A DNA stretch of 64,000 nt from Symbiodinium natans (Eukaryota > Sar > Dinophyceae > Suessiales > Symbiodiniaceae). Shown here piece after piece: positions 24,131-34,058 of this stretch. The DNA is taken from NCBI GenBank assembly GCA_905221605.1, contig CAJNDS010002546.1:696684-760683 (forward strand), in the 5' to 3' direction. Positions within the stretch are counted from its first letter, which is position 1. Every line of letters starts with the position of its first letter. Under the pieces are notes generated by a model, which worked only from the letters and a program-made list of their open reading frames with translations, made no database searches and was not told the DNA's origin. The position numbers and the translations under genes are program-made.

Positions 24131-25990
24131 CCTAGGCGGTTCTTTGCTGCCTTCGGGCTTTCAGGACTTGCAAGCAGCTCAGGCGGTGTTGCAACCGTCG
24201 CGTTCGTTCCTGTAGCTTCCGCCGCTCTGGGTTGACTTCCACCTCATGCCAGAAGTCATTTGAGGAAAAATCGACGCTTTCGAAATTCGATCGTATACTT
24301 TTTTTTGCTGTTGGCATCTATACTTGTTTGCTCTCGGCTACTATTCACGTTGAGGTCTGGGGCCCGAATGTTGAAAACTGAGAAGAGGACCACGAAAGCT
24401 AGAGGGCAGCAGGAGCGGGTGCAGCTGCGCGCTCTTTTCGGACGGGCGAACCCTCCTTTGCCCCCCACTGAGATAGTTGCAGTCCTGTTGCTTTGCTGTC
24501 AGTCCATGTACAGTTCATGTGACACAAATGCATGTTGTTGTTGCGGCTCTCAAGGTTCTGGGGAGTAAGTCCTCAAGTAGCGCGTAATGGAAAAAGCTCG
24601 CCTGTCTACTGTATGCGGAAGTGAGGTAGCGCTCGGGCCAATCTCCCCCCACCCCTCCCCCCCGCTCCCCCACCCTCACCCCCTCCCCCCCCCATTGATC
24701 CCACACTTCGAGAATTGAGCTGGCGCCACATAGCAACCCAGCTGGACGACAACTAGCGCAAACTCCAAGAGAGCTAGCTTTTGTGACTTGTTGAAGATGG
24801 TGACTTCGAAAAGTTTACTCCCGTACCCACAGCTCGAAAGGACCAAGCACCCAGCCGTACACGGATACTTTTTTCCATACACTGTGATATCTATCCCTGA
24901 TGCCCCCTGACAGAAAAAACATTCCGACGCGCTTGCAGGTAGTGCTTCTGGGCTTAAAATTGCACGGCGGGACGAGCACTGACATCGTGGCACATTCTGA
25001 CTGCGCTTAAGTTGGGGTTTACGGCAGAAGGCCTTAGAAAGCGTTGCCATTAAAACTCGGGACATGTGGATTTTGCAAGAAGAAGAACCCAGAAGGCAGG
25101 ACAACTTTTTCGGATTGCATCCAGGCAACTTTCTCCCACGACTTTCGGCATGTCGAAGTAGTATGGGCCACCCACCAAATTGTAGGCTTTTACACGGCTT
25201 GTGGGATCAGGCTGCTGCGCTTCATGGCCAAGCCTGCAGGACACCACACTGAAAAAACGAATCAACCACACAACCAACGCCCCCTGGCCTTCCGGAGATC
25301 AGGCACCCAAAAGCTGGGCACCGGGCATCAGTGTTTCCCAAACGCTGCTAAGGCGCACACCCATCACTGCGCAAACGCACTAAGTCTCAATATCGTATCC
25401 CAGCGGCCTGCTGAGAAGCCGTCACGGAAGCTGCCTGTAAGACCAACGAATTGTTGACCTGGCTGTGCGGCCATGCGCTCTCCCTCTTTCTTTTCTTCTG
25501 GGGCATGGGGGCCGAGACCCCCGCGCAGTGCGCGCACCCCGCAGCCGCATGTTGCGGCGGCTTGAAATTATGAAAGGGAGTATCTCTGTGACCCCAACGT
25601 CAAGGTGTACTGGTCACGACTTATTAACAGGTCAGACATCAACCAACACACACACACACAGGTATGTGTGTCACTCTCGTGGAAAGGAATGTAGATGTAG
25701 ATGCGTAATGTCATACTTGATACGAGATGGTCTTGACATTCGAAATGCATACTGGTGCTAGACATTCTTTGTGGACTCATTGACCTTGGGGTACCTTCGG
25801 GAAGTACAACAGCGAGTATGGCAGCAATGTACAGCGAGTGCGAAGATCAACGTATCACTTCTTGTCACAGGTACACAGGGTTGATCAGACCCTGCTTCCA
25901 GCATCAGTGGATAGCTTCGTTGGGTGCAGTTTCCACTGTGCTCTGCACCCCCCTGTGATGCACTGAAGCTCTTCATGTATCATGTCAGAA
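24131..25990. other. Gene-poor stretch with simple sequence
   Basis: A C-rich run with CCCCCACCC units fills about 24645-24693. A (CA)n microsatellite lies at 25647-25662. No gene was recognised; a plus frame near 25064-25250 and its shadows are unsupported. Confidence 0.4.
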
Positions 25991-26022
25991 ATCAAGAAGC
26001 TTCAAGAAACTTCAATGCTCTC

Positions 26023-27276
26023 TCATCCTTCATGACTCAAGGAAACATGCAACTCTTGAATGACGAGACCATTCTGTTGTGGCCGCAGCAGTGCGGTTGT
26101 CACACACACACACACACCCTCCCCTAAACGGAGAGGGTAATAGGATCGCGAGCTGAAGGACCTCAGTGCAATGAACTTGATAGATTTGCTGGCAAAGGCA
26201 ATGTGTTGCGGCTGAAACAAATACTGCAGAAAGCAAGCACACTCCATCATGTTTTCAGTCAATGCAAGAAAGTCAATCGATGTCAATACAGCCACCTGGA
26301 TTCGCTTGTAGATGCCAGAGGCTATGATTTTTCGCCACACTTTCAGTGATGCGCACATTTGAGTCGTGCGTCCCTGTGGTGCTTGACCCGGGACGGGAAA
26401 TGTCCAAAGAGACTTCTTGGTGGAGAAAAGATTCAAATTCACCATTCGCTCTGCGCACTTGTTCAGTCCATGGGGGTGCGGCATCTGTGGTTTCATGCTG
26501 AGGCCACACTGTTGATGTGACTGCAGACCAAGAAAGATGATGAGGAGGATTTGGTTCCTCAACATACAAGTGTAAGAAGGCCTGGAGGAGTTCAGCCCTT
26601 AAGTCCTGCAACGCCAGGCTGACAAGAGCTTCCGGTGTGTCACATCGTCGAGCTCTATGTTGGGCACGATCGATGAGCCTGGCTAGCCTGGCTTGCCACT
26701 GATTCTCCGTGAATCCAAGTCTTTTGGGGTCGATCATGCCGAAGTCCTCGAGAACCTGTTCCTGCAAAAATTCCGTCAATCCGTCACACATGTTATCGAA
26801 CGCCGCAGCGTGTAAGGCCATGGCATGGACTTTACAAGTTCTTGGACCAAAATCTTGAGAAGACGAGAGCGAGACGTTAACAACACGGGCAGTGAGTACC
26901 TAGTCACCTGGCAAAGTCATGAAAAAAACCTTCTTTGTCGAGGTAATGCAACGAATGCCTGGTTTAATTTGAAACCTGTCATGGTGAAACCATGCGCAGG
27001 AATTGCTTCAGGCAGTCTCATTCACGTAGAGGACGCGAGCAGTCGTTCTAGGATAGTGACCCTGTTGTTCAACGCCCGAATGTCTGCCTCCGTGCGCTCA
27101 ATGTAGTCTGCTAGAGTGTGGCGGAAATTCTGCGAGAGCGTGATGTCCTCTCCTGACAATGATGAAGAAGAAGAAGGAGGAGTACTTGCCGATGAACTGC
27201 CTTGAAGAACCTCAAGCAGGGCTTCTATTACCTGCTGTCGACGAACTTCGCGTTGTTCGGGAGTAAAACCTTCCAT
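26023..27276 (-). CDS. Multi-exon gene of unknown function
   Basis: Three coding-like minus-strand blocks follow one another. Block 1 (27276-27022) starts with ATG and encodes an acidic N-terminus, a Ser-rich linker, then a likely coiled coil (LADYIERTEADIRALNNRVT, then ILERLL). A donor GTGAATGAG follows near 27030. Block 2 (about 26850-26560) contains LTEFLQEQVLEDFGMIDPKR and DTPEALVSLALQDLRAELLQ and is helix-rich. Block 3 (about 26400-26130) contains LKVWRKIIASGIYKRIQVAV and TENMMECACFLQYLF in another frame, so another intron or a frameshift is needed between blocks 2 and 3. The frame of block 3 runs on past a (CA)n tract to 26023. A minus frame near 27600-27490 might be a further upstream exon. 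It lies inside the block bounded by inverted flanks. I do not recognise the family. Confidence 0.5.
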
Positions 27277-27737
27277 GTTGTCGGCACACGTTGACCTAAG
27301 AGGTAACCTACTTTGACCTGAAGAGCACGAAATGCATGTACGAGAGGAGAAGAATGCACATGCTGAAGAAGGAAATGTCCATGACTAAACTGTCAAGCAA
27401 GCACTCGCAACTTTGAACACCGGTGATTGTCTTAAGATGAGATCAAGGCACTCTGTGGAGCCTGCAAAGGTGACACAAAATATTTGACAAATCCATGGAG
27501 GAATAACCCTGTTGTTCGTACAGGGCTTGAAGAGAACGCAATTGCGACCTGATATGCAGCCGCGGGCGAACAAATCGGCAAATCAAGTATGCTCGAGACC
27601 TGAAACTACTGAGGAGATTGTTTTTCCCACAAACGGAATGAACTCCTCGTATCTGGCCTGGTCTGTTGGGAAGCTCCATCAACATAGTGCGTTGATCTGT
27701 GTCACAGTGGAAGCCCAGCACCTTTGTGTCAGAGACT

Positions 27738-29112
27738 CAATGCTTGCATGATGGGTTTCGAGAAGATTCATATCCTTTGAAACAAGCTTGCCCGGCTTTA
27801 AAGGGGCCTAAAGGGGGGTTGAGGGGGGGGGGGGGGGGGCCCCCCCATTTGCAAACTCAATGCTTGCATGATGGGTTTCAAGATTCATATGCTTTGAAGC
27901 AAGCTTGCACGGCTTAAAAAAGCGGGGGGGTTGGGGGGGGCGCAGCCCCCCCCATTTGCAAACTCAATGCTTGCATGTAGGTTTCAAGATTTCATATGCT
28001 TTGAAGCAAGCTTGCACAGCTTAAAAAAGCGGGGGGGTTGGGGGGGGGGGGCGCAGCCCCCCCCCATTTGCAAACTTAATGCTTGCATGTAGGTTTCAAG
28101 ATTCATATGCTTTGAAGCAAGCTTGCACGGCTTAAAAAAAGCGGGGGTGCGGGGGGGCGCAGCCCCCCCCATTTGCAAACTCAATGCTTGCATGATGGGT
28201 TTCAAGATTCATATGCTTTGAAGCAAGCTTGCACGGCTTTAAAAAGCGGGGCGGTTGGGGGGGGCGCAGCCCCCCCATTTGCAAACTCAATGCTTGCATG
28301 TAGGTTTCAAGATTCATATGCTTTGAAGCAAGCTTGCACGGCTTAAAAAAGCGGGGGGGTTGGGGGGGGCGCAGCCCCCCCATTTGCAAACTCAATGCTT
28401 GCATGTAGGTTTCAAGATTCATATGCTTTGAAGCAAGCTTGCACGGCTTAAAAAAGCGGGGGGGTTGGGGGGGCGCGCAGCCCCCCCCCCATTTGCAAAC
28501 TCAATGCTTGCATGATGGGTTTCAAGATTCATATGCTTTGAAGCAAGCTTGCACGGCTTAAAACAGCGGGGGGTTGGGGGGGGGGCACCGCCCCCCCCAC
28601 CCCCAAACTCAATGCTTGCATGATGGGTTTCAAGATTCATATGCTTTGAAGCAAGCTTGCACGACTTAAAAAAGCGGGGGGGTTGGGGGGGGGGGCGCAG
28701 CCCCCCCCCATTTGCAAACCCAATGCTTGCATGTAGGTTTCAAGATTCATATGCTTTGAAGCAAGCTTGCACGGCTAAAAAAAGCGGGGGAGTTGGGGGG
28801 GGCGCAGCCCCCCCCCCATTTGCAAACTCAATGCTTGCATGTAGGTTTCAAGATTCATATGCTTTGAGCAAGCTTGCACAGCTTAAAAAAGCGGGGGGGG
28901 TTGGGGCCCCCCCCCATTTGCAAACTCAATGCTTGCATGTAGGTTTCAAGATTCATATGCAGAAGCAAGCTTCCACGGCTTAAAAAAAGCGGGGGGGTTG
29001 GGGGGGGCGCAGCCCCCCCATTTGCAAACTCAATGCTTGCATGAAAGGTTCATATGCTTTGGAACAAGCTTGCACGGCTTTAAAACCGGGGGGGTTGGAG
29101 GGGGCGCAGCCC
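27738..29112 (+). repeat. About 108-bp G/C-hairpin tandem array, 13 copies
   Basis: Units start near 27738, 27858, 27964, 28077, 28182, 28288, 28392, 28502, 28610, 28721, 28829, 28927 and 29031. Each has the TTCAAGATTCATATGC segment, the AAGCAAGCTTGCACGG segment, a G run, GCGCAGC and a C run. Units alternate between a GCATGATGGGTTTC and a GCATGTAGGTTTC form. Length differences sit mainly in the G and C runs, which vary in number from unit to unit. Same family and orientation as 21241-21567. Confidence 0.95.
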
Positions 29113-29437
29113 TTATACTATATGCTATGTACTGTATGTTATAATACCTATATATATATATATATCACATTGCAAACTATACATTATATGATGTATTATA
29201 TCAAAAATTAAGATCAGGGATCGCGAGACCACAGGACGAGAGGACCGCAGAACCAGAGGACCACGGGACCACGAGACGACGGGACCAAGGGGACCACGGG
29301 ACCAGGGGACCAGAGGACTGCGGGACCAAGGGAACAACGGGACCAGGGGAGCAGAGGACCACGGGACCAGACGACGGGACCAAGGGGACCACGGGACCAG
29401 AGGACCAAGGGGACCACCAGGGGGGGGGGGGGGGGGA
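29113..29437. repeat. TA microsatellite and GGGACCA minisatellite
   Basis: (TA)n at about 29151-29163 is followed from 29218 to about 29420 by many imperfect GGACCAC/GGGACCAG/ACGAGA units, then a run of about 16 G at 29421-29436. The minus-strand frames across it translate to Pro/Trp/Ser/Gly repeats and are not genes. Confidence 0.9.
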
Positions 29438-29492
29438 CGAGCCACACCTTTTAAAAAAGGAGGCCCGAGCCACACCTTTTATTAAAAAAAAA
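29438..29492 (-). repeat. Right flank of the 8.6-kb block: inverted GAGCCACACCTT pair
   Basis: ACGAGCCACACCTTTTAAAA, GGAGGCCCGAGCCACACCTT, TTATTAAAAAAAAA. Its reverse complement matches 20836-20893 in element order and spacing: T run, first GGTGTGGCTCGG, CTTTT-containing spacer, second AAAAGGTGTGGCTC. Confidence 0.65.
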
Positions 29493-29730
29493 CCCTGGCC
29501 CCCTTAACCCCTAAACCCTAAACCCTAAATCCTAATCTGCTATAGCTGCTATAAAGCAAACTCAAAGTAGGGAGACGTCCAAATCGACCGGGGGTCGGCA
29601 CGTCGAAGGTCCGGCTCATTGGCGACAAGAGCACCTCCACCCTGCGAGTTTGGGGTTTGTAGGGCTTATAGGGCTTAGGGCTTATAGGGTTTAGGAGCTA
29701 GGGTTGAGGGTTTCGGGTTTAGTGGAAACA
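29493..29730. repeat. Telomere-like patches in both orientations
   Basis: CCCTTAACCCCTAAACCCTAAACCC at 29500-29530 is followed at 29656-29722 by AGGGCTTATAGGG, AGGGTTTAGG and GGGTTTCGGGTTTAG units. The orientation switches within about 150 bases. Confidence 0.75.
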
Positions 29731-30040
29731 TAAACCTCCCCAACAAACCCCAAATCAGGCAACAGAAGCAGCCCATACTGCCTGAGGCCCAAACTCTGAA
29801 GCTCTGCAACAACACACGCCGCGTCTGGCTTCGAAGGTGCAGGACTGGGCCTTTCAACCCGCCTTCCTGGACAAAACTCAATACACGACCTGGAGGCACA
29901 ATATGTGCCAGAGCCTTGCACCAAACCGAGGGGGTTGCGTGAAGGCGCATCCTACAGCACTACTTCACCCCAGCATTGGTCAACCGACCCCCCGCCCCTC
30001 TTCGGTAGCGTCGCAGGCTTGTTAGCATCTGGCCTATCAC

Positions 30041-30102
30041 TGTAAACCCTAAACCCTAAACCCTAAACCCCAAACCCTAAACCCTAAACCCTAAACCCTG
30101 TA
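30041..30102 (-). repeat. CCCTAAA array, about 8 units
   Basis: Nearly perfect CCCTAAA units with one CCCCAAA variant between 30045 and 30099, bounded by TGTAAACC on the left and CCCTGTAAACG on the right. Confidence 0.9.
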
Positions 30103-30680
30103 AACGTTGCGCAACATCGCGCCTGGAGAGCTGCTGCCAGCTGCGTAGATTTGCCTCAGCTTGGGGTCTATATTGTAGGGCTTAGGGTCCCAAAGCCCAA
30201 AACTACTTCAACAGAAAAGCCATGCCCCAAAACTCTCCATCCTGCGCAAACACCTTTACTTCTCGAAAGGATGAACTTCTTAACAGCTGAAGCTGGGAAG
30301 GGCGGCGTCCTGGCACTGTTGGACAAACTCTGAAATGCTGAGGTTTAGCCGGGTTCCGGCGATGAGGAATCGATGGGAAAATCGGGTGTTATTAGGCTTA
30401 TGCTGGGAAACTTCCGTATGATCCCGCATGTAAGCAAATTCCTTGCGAACGGCCACCGCGCATTCTGCGCCGGCGTCATAAGCAGGGCATGGCAACAGCT
30501 TTAGGCCACTTTCCCGGCAGAGGCGTGCGGCCTCTAGGCTTTGGCTTGAAGACGTGAAACCCAGCAGAAACCTCTCACGCCGGACGCAGCAGCCAAAAAG
30601 CAGCTAAAGACTGCCCTAAGAAACCCAAACCCTGAATCTTGAACCCAATGCCCTGAAGTGAAGGCTACTCTGGCCCAGAA

Positions 30681-30730
30681 GCTTCCAGGGGCTGCGCACA
30701 GGTCGAGCAACAGGGGCCCTTCCCTCATCA
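30681..30730 (-). CDS. SAM-binding motif I exon of an NSUN/RsmB-family methyltransferase
   Basis: The minus strand reads GPLLLDLCAAPGS, the motif I signature of RNA m5C methyltransferases (D-x-C-A-A-P-G-S/G-K-T). The reading loses the family after PGS (FWARVAF), so a splice site probably lies at or just after this point; the following Lys-Thr is not visible here. It is in the right strand and order to be the upstream exon of copy 1, whose motif IV exon is at 20.1 kb. The distance is about 10.6 kb, but shrinks to about 2 kb if the 20.84-29.49 kb block is an insertion. It could instead be a stray fragment of another paralogue. Confidence 0.55.
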
Positions 30731-30849
30731 GGGGGCGAACGCTCTGTGTCGTGGCGTTTTTTGTATGATGGTTTACAGCCCGTCAAAGGCTTTAATTTGT
30801 TTGTGGGATGTTGGTACTTCGGCCAGAATGCTACGGCGCGTACGTCGAC

Positions 30850-31137
30850 CGGGCCATTCACCCGAGTGTGGCTGAAAAGTGGTCTTCTAGTGCAGGACAA
30901 AGCATAAGGCTCGAAGCACACAAGCATGGCGAGGCTCCATCCCGGTGGCGCGCAGCGCTCCAGCGCCTTGAGCAAGACCTGCACCAGGGAGGCTTGGAGA
31001 CTTCTGAACTTCGGGCAAAGGTGCCCCAAACCAAGCAAGGTCACGCCACAGCAGCAGGGGTACAGTATCCGCTGGTTCTGGGCATGAAGCCACCGGACAC
31101 TCTGCTAGAGCTGCAAGCCTCAGAATGCCGGCCCTGA
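30850..31137 (+). CDS. Exon-like frame, unknown
   Basis: A plus-strand frame contains WRAALQRLEQDLHQGGLETS and ELRAKVPQ, an amphipathic helical composition, and ends at a stop at 31137. An overlapping minus-strand frame is also open. No splice sites or family could be set. Confidence 0.25.
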   Translation, partial: RAIHPSVAEKWSSSAGQSIRLEAHKHGEAPSRWRAALQRLEQDLHQGGLETSELRAKVPQTKQGHATAAGVQYPLVLGMKPPDTLLELQASECRP

Positions 31138-31568
31138 AGCCTGGAGACCTCCTGAAACAGAACTACGCCCGTGCAGAGCCTCTGCTGGAAGCATGGACGT
31201 AGCCTCTTGGAAATACCTTGCCGAATTTCTCAACTTGGTTTTGTGGCAGTGGTGGTTTGGACTCGAAACCTCAACTGCTGCGATAGATGGCGTTTATTGT
31301 TCCAATGTGTGTAGGCGGCCCTTGGCCGCTCCATCAGCTTACTCCGTACTCTGCTCCTTTGCATCTGATCCAACAATGAGGCTAGTAAGGGACATCACTG
31401 ACATCACTTACATGTGTTTGAGCTTGGTGTTTGTGGCTACCTTCCCAGCCAGTTCCTTTAGGCTTGCGCCGTGGCACACCTCGCCGGTCGCATGAGGGGC
31501 GCTTCCACCATGTGCCGCCGCCCCCTTGGCCAGGAAACCGTCGGCAATCCAAGGCAGCGGGCTGACCT
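31138..31568. other. No gene seen
   Basis: No recognised coding motif or repeat in this stretch. Confidence 0.35.
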
Positions 31569-31622
31569 GTTTAGGGTTTAGGGTTTAGGGTTTAGGGTTT
31601 AGGGTTTAGGGTTTAGGGTTCC
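31569..31622 (+). repeat. TTTAGGG array, 7 perfect units
   Basis: Seven or more uninterrupted TTTAGGG units from about 31570 to 31619, preceded by CCTG and followed by TTCCCCCC. Confidence 0.95.
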
Positions 31623-31779
31623 CCCCGAATAGAGGCAAGGATAATTTTGGAATGATGGGGGTCTTCGCTTCAAAGATCTTCAGGGTTTACAGCAGTGTAC
31701 CTCAGGATGGAAGCCGGAGTGCTGGCAGTCGGCGTAACAACTGACTCGGTCACCTTCAAAATCTCAGTCTGCAGATATG

Positions 31780-31950
31780 GGGGGGTTTATGAAAACAAGG
31801 GTAGACCCCCAAAGAGTGGGATCCCTTATCATAAGGACACCCAATAAGGTACCCCGAATTTCGGAAAACCCCTTTTTTGAGCAACGGACATTTCGGAAAA
31901 CCCCTACACCCTAAACCCTACACCCTACACCCTAAACCCTAAACCCCCAT
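31780..31950. repeat. ATTTCGGAAAACCCC doublet and CCCTAAA/CCCTACA units
   Basis: ATTTCGGAAAACCCC (31858 and 31889) occurs twice, then CACCCTAAACCCTACACCCTACACCC units run to 31947. The segment before it has GGGATCCCTTATCATAAGG palindromic pieces. Confidence 0.7.
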
Positions 31951-32073
31951 GTTCAACCCTGATCCCAAGGCCTGCCAGCCAGCCTCACGGAGCCGGCAGA
32001 GCAGAGACGGCTCCGCCTTTCGCCTGGAGGCCCGGAAGCTGCGAATCAGTGGCCTGCGATTCAGGATTCATTT

Positions 32074-32200
32074 GTTTAGGGCTTTAGGGTTTTAGGGTTT
32101 TAAGGGTTTTAAGGGCTTTAAGGATTTTAATGCTTTTCAGGCTTTTAAGGGTTTTGAGGGTTTTAAGGGCTTTAGGGTTGTTCTTTAGGGCTGTGAAAGC
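32074..32200. repeat. Degenerate TTTAGGG/TTTTAAGGG repeat
   Basis: TTTAGGGC, TTTTAGGG, TTTTAAGGG and TTTTGAGGG units run in tandem. The minus strand reads Leu-Lys-Thr repeats; that frame is a repeat translation, not a gene. Confidence 0.85.
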
Positions 32201-32477
32201 TGAAGGTTTCGGGGCGAGAACGGGGCTGAGGATCTGGGATCTGACTCTGGGGCCTGCTCGTGGCACAAAGCTTCAGCACAGAAATATAGAGGGCCAGAAA
32301 TAGTTGAGCAAGTATGGGAGGGTTAAGAGCGTGAAGTCCGTAAACCCTAAACCCCTAAAGTCTGAGTCTCAACACACGAGCCCAAGGATTGAACATCACA
32401 CCGCCGCGCGCTCCTGGAGCAGGCCCGCAGCAAGCGCCGCAGCGCGAGCCCCCGCAGCCCCTTGCGGCGCTTTGTAG

Positions 32478-32640
32478 AATATTATTATTCTTCTTCTTTT
32501 TCTTCTTCTTCTTAATCTTCTTATTTATTGTTGTCATCATTATTGCTGTTATGATTTTTACTATTCTTATTCTTATTCTTATTCTGAGTATTTCAGTATT
32601 TTTAGTACCATTAGTATTCTTGGTATTCTTAACAGTGGGT
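32478..32640. repeat. TTC/TTA microsatellite
   Basis: TTATTATTCTTCTTCTTTTT, CTTATTTATTGTTGTCATC and (TTATTC)n runs. Marked pyrimidine bias on the plus strand. Confidence 0.9.
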
Positions 32641-32945
32641 TTAGGATTATAGGCCTTCGACTCCAAAAAAGGATTCGGGACCCATTCATTCAAGCGATCT
32701 CTCGGCTGAGTGCTCCCTTTCTTTGGCGTACTTCTCCGTGAAATTCTCATGCGGCATGCCTTCCAGTTCTTGGCTTCCGCTGCAAAGTGTCTCCCACTGG
32801 GTTTTTCGCCGCTGCGACACTCGCTGCAGTTTAGGGCTGGCCAGACACTACAAACAGCGGGGTCGCAATTCTAGGAAGGTTTACGCATGGATGAGCGCCC
32901 GACAACAAAAACCAGAGGAAGATGGGCCCTAACTCATCTTCCTTT

Positions 32946-33027
32946 GGTTTTGTTGTTGAGCACTTAAGGCGTCGGCCTGCTAAGCCGATGGGGTCTCCCC
33001 GCGTGGGCTCGAATCCCACAGGTGTCG
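32946..33027 (+). tRNA. tRNA-Ser(GCT)-like sequence with a diverged 5' part
   Basis: From TTAAGGCGTCGGCC onward this matches eukaryotic tRNA-Ser(GCT). The anticodon arm is GGCCTGCTAAGCC with GCT in the loop. The long variable arm TGGGGTCTCCCC is followed by a T-arm GTGGGCTCGAATCCCAC (good B box GGCTCGAATCC) and the 3' acceptor strand AGGTGTC. The 5' acceptor strand should be close to GACACCT but is about GGTTTTG, and the A box region (TTGTTGAGCAC) departs from TGGCCGAGTGG. So the acceptor stem hardly pairs. This is more likely a tRNA pseudogene or the head of a tRNA-derived SINE than a working gene. Confidence 0.6.
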
Positions 33028-33333
33028 ATTTTGTGTTGGCCTGCAAGAAGAACCGCAAAGTGTCTTTCCACAGTGTGAATAAGTGCGAGCGAAGCGAGCG
33101 AAACACTGGAGTAAATTGAACAAATTTAACTGATCAAGTGTTGATTTTAAGGGTTTTTTCAACATTTTTGGAAACTCAAAAATTTTGAAAATTCGTTAAA
33201 TGGTGCTAAATCCAGGGAAGAATTGCAACACAAACCAGCCTGAAAGAAAGCACTTCTGCTTATTCTGTCTAATTTCAGTGTCTTTCATTCATGTGTAATC
33301 CTTCCTAGGACGGTGACTTTTTATACTGCGTAG

Positions 33334-33914
33334 GGCTTGGGGAGTACAGTAGTGAGCAGTATTGGCTGCAGCAAGCGAAGTGCGTCCACGATGCAGCTGG
33401 CCTCTGGGCCAGTCATCAGTGGGCGAAGGTGCTGGAAGAAATCATGGGAAGCATACCTGAACTCAAGCAAGCATGCAAGCTGCGCCACTCGGCTTTTGGG
33501 GTGAGCTCCAGGCTTCTTCTAGGGCTTCGTGCAGTGAGCAGTGCGGATGAATCCTCGGGCCTGTGCTGAGACTGTAGACACAAGAAGTGACAATTGAAAC
33601 GGAACGCGCAGGGTTGGTCGATGGGTGGGCTCCCTCCCCTTCAGAGACTACTCTGCTCCAGGCTTACGATATTGCATGGTGTTTGGATTGTTTGGGAAGA
33701 ACTCTGCTTCCATTTAATTTGTCGATCCCTTTGGACTGCTGCTCTTTCTCACCTTCCCTCTTTGCTCTCAAGAAGTGGAGCGGCGGCTTCCGCCGCAGCC
33801 GCAGCCGAGATCCACCGGAGCCCAGCGCCAGTTTCCTGGGCATTTGGGTGCAGCTGACTAAGCCCTTCCCAACCAACGTGAGGAAATACTCGGCGCAGCG
33901 CTGCTCCATACCAG
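33334..33914 (+). CDS. Two-exon segment of an unknown gene
   Basis: Exon A 33334-33500 follows acceptor TGCGTAG and ends before donor GTGAGC. It encodes EYSSEQYWLQQAKCVHDAAG, LWASHQWAKVLEEIMG and ELKQACKLRHSAFG. Exon B 33773-33914 follows a pyrimidine tract and CTCAAG and ends before GTGTGC. It encodes KWSGGFRRSRSRDPPEPSAS and VQLTKPFPTNVRKYSAQRC. Exon A ends in phase 0 and exon B opens in phase 0, so they join in frame. The frame after exon B can also read on to a stop at 34018. The neighbouring gene on minus starts its stop end at 34059, so the two are convergent. No domain recognised; upstream exons not found. Confidence 0.5.
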
Positions 33915-34058
33915 GTGTGCAGATCCAGCGGTTTTTGTTTGCTGCGCAGTGTCCATGTGCGGCCCTTAAGGCTCCCTTTGGAGACGAGCCTCTGGTGAGA
34001 CGGATAAAAGTGCTGTGAATCTGCATGCATCAAGTTACAGGAGACTGTCTCTAGGCCA

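Noticed and set aside
27738-29112. CRISPR-like array appearance
   Set aside because: Units are contiguous 108-bp satellites with no unique spacers and no cas genes; the context is eukaryotic.
29125-29475. Trp/Pro/Ser/Gly-rich minus frames
   Set aside because: Translations of the GGGACCA minisatellite.
32084-32266. Leu-Lys-Thr repeat frame
   Set aside because: Translation of a degenerate TTTTAAGGG repeat.
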